DNA of 22,075 nt from Sulfurovum sp. UBA1140 (GTDB lineage: Bacteria; Campylobacterota; Campylobacteria; Campylobacterales; Sulfurovaceae): positions 1-22,075 of the forward strand of contig DCAF01000039.1 of assembly GCA_002311915.1 (NCBI GenBank), given 5' to 3'. Under the pieces are notes generated by a model. That model had not been told where the DNA came from. It ran no database searches and saw only the letters and a program-made list of their open reading frames with translations. The position numbers and the translations under genes are program-made. Each line of letters starts with the position of its first letter. Within the stretch, counting starts at the first letter, position 1. Below are positions 21,829-22,075 of this stretch, in pieces.

Positions 21829-22075
21829 TTAACTTAATAAATATTTTTTATCTTTAATAAACTCTTTTATATGAGTCAAAATAAACCTCATATACTCTAC
21901 TGATTCATCTTTTATCTCTTCTAGATTTTCAAGTGTATAGTCTCGTCCACATTCACTAAATGATTCATTACCATGAGCTAAATTATTTCTTTTATTTTTT
22001 ATAATAACCTGTGCTATATTATTTATCTTATTCATAAGAAATTCAGATTTTTGCATCTCTCGTGGAATTACACAT
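21829..22075 (-). CDS. HEPN-domain protein (MAE_28990/RiboL-PSP-like), C-terminal part
   Basis: The C-terminal 82 or so codons of a gene that runs off the right edge; the frame is still open at 22075 (upstream residues read CVIPRE before the internal Met at 22056), so that Met is probably not the start. The visible part is helical, with the motif RNNLAHG, i.e. R-x4-H, the catalytic signature of HEPN ribonucleases, followed by a helix DESVEYMRFILTHIKEFI. Such proteins occur as toxins and in anti-phage systems and often cut RNA. What precedes it cannot be seen. Confidence 0.65.
   Translation of the reverse strand, partial: CVIPREMQKSEFLMNKINNIAQVIIKNKRNNLAHGNESFSECGRDYTLENLEEIKDESVEYMRFILTHIKEFIKDKKYLLS

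Overview
The window reads as a chromosomal segment of a Campylobacterota (former Epsilonproteobacteria) bacterium, most like Sulfurovum or Sulfurimonas. The evidence is a low-GC sequence, a periplasmic nitrate reductase operon in the epsilonproteobacterial order napA-G-H-B-F-L-D with no napC, a prohibitin-like SPFH protein beside ilvE, and small cytochromes of the c553 type. The genus is inferred from gene content; no database search was possible. No rRNA, tRNA, CRISPR array, transposase or integrase was found.

Positions 1-5323 are all on the minus strand. Transcription runs recQ, rnhB (8-bp overlap), metK (38-bp gap), a 55-bp imperfect inverted-repeat element, and then a surface-sugar block: a WbpB-like dehydrogenase, a WbpD-like N-acetyltransferase and the first codons of a DegT/WbpE-like aminotransferase. 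The last three are joined by 4-bp ATGA overlaps. This set is known for making UDP-2,3-diacetamido-2,3-dideoxy-glucuronic acid type sugars for LPS or glycan.

Positions 5324-6470 are on the plus strand. They hold the wreck of an outer-membrane beta-barrel gene, frameshifted inside its signal peptide and lacking a normal end, and then a small thioredoxin-fold [2Fe-2S] ferredoxin whose promoter carries a 27-bp inverted repeat. Positions 6481-9283 on the minus strand hold ilvE, an HflK/prohibitin-like gene and hisIE. A pair of inverted REP elements with the GTAG head sits exactly in the gap between the last two; hisIE is easily overextended into it.

Positions 9299-16679 carry the nap regulatory region, with a perfect FNR-type box upstream of a -10 sequence, and the operon. 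NapA is the Tat-exported Mo-bisMGD/4Fe-4S nitrate reductase. NapG and NapH are the Fe-S quinol dehydrogenase, NapB is the diheme cytochrome partner, NapF is a cytoplasmic Fe-S protein, NapL is a lipoprotein beta-propeller, and NapD is the Tat-leader chaperone. Two c553-type monoheme cytochromes follow. One is a lipoprotein on a repetitive Ala/Glu/Pro/Lys linker, the other is soluble and periplasmic. Their heme domains are almost identical at DNA level, so the locus pairs a tethered and a free form of one electron carrier.

Positions 18060-21783 on the minus strand form a compact operon: an oligopeptide-type ABC permease with a long N-terminal extension, a short GHKL-type ATPase of unknown function, and a double ATP-binding ABC protein. 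The ATPase has 4-bp overlaps on both sides. No solute-binding protein and no second permease are visible. At the right edge is the end of a HEPN-domain protein with an R-x4-H motif. The least explained pieces are the GHKL ATPase inside the transporter operon, the tethered/soluble cytochrome pair, and the REP and inverted-repeat elements.
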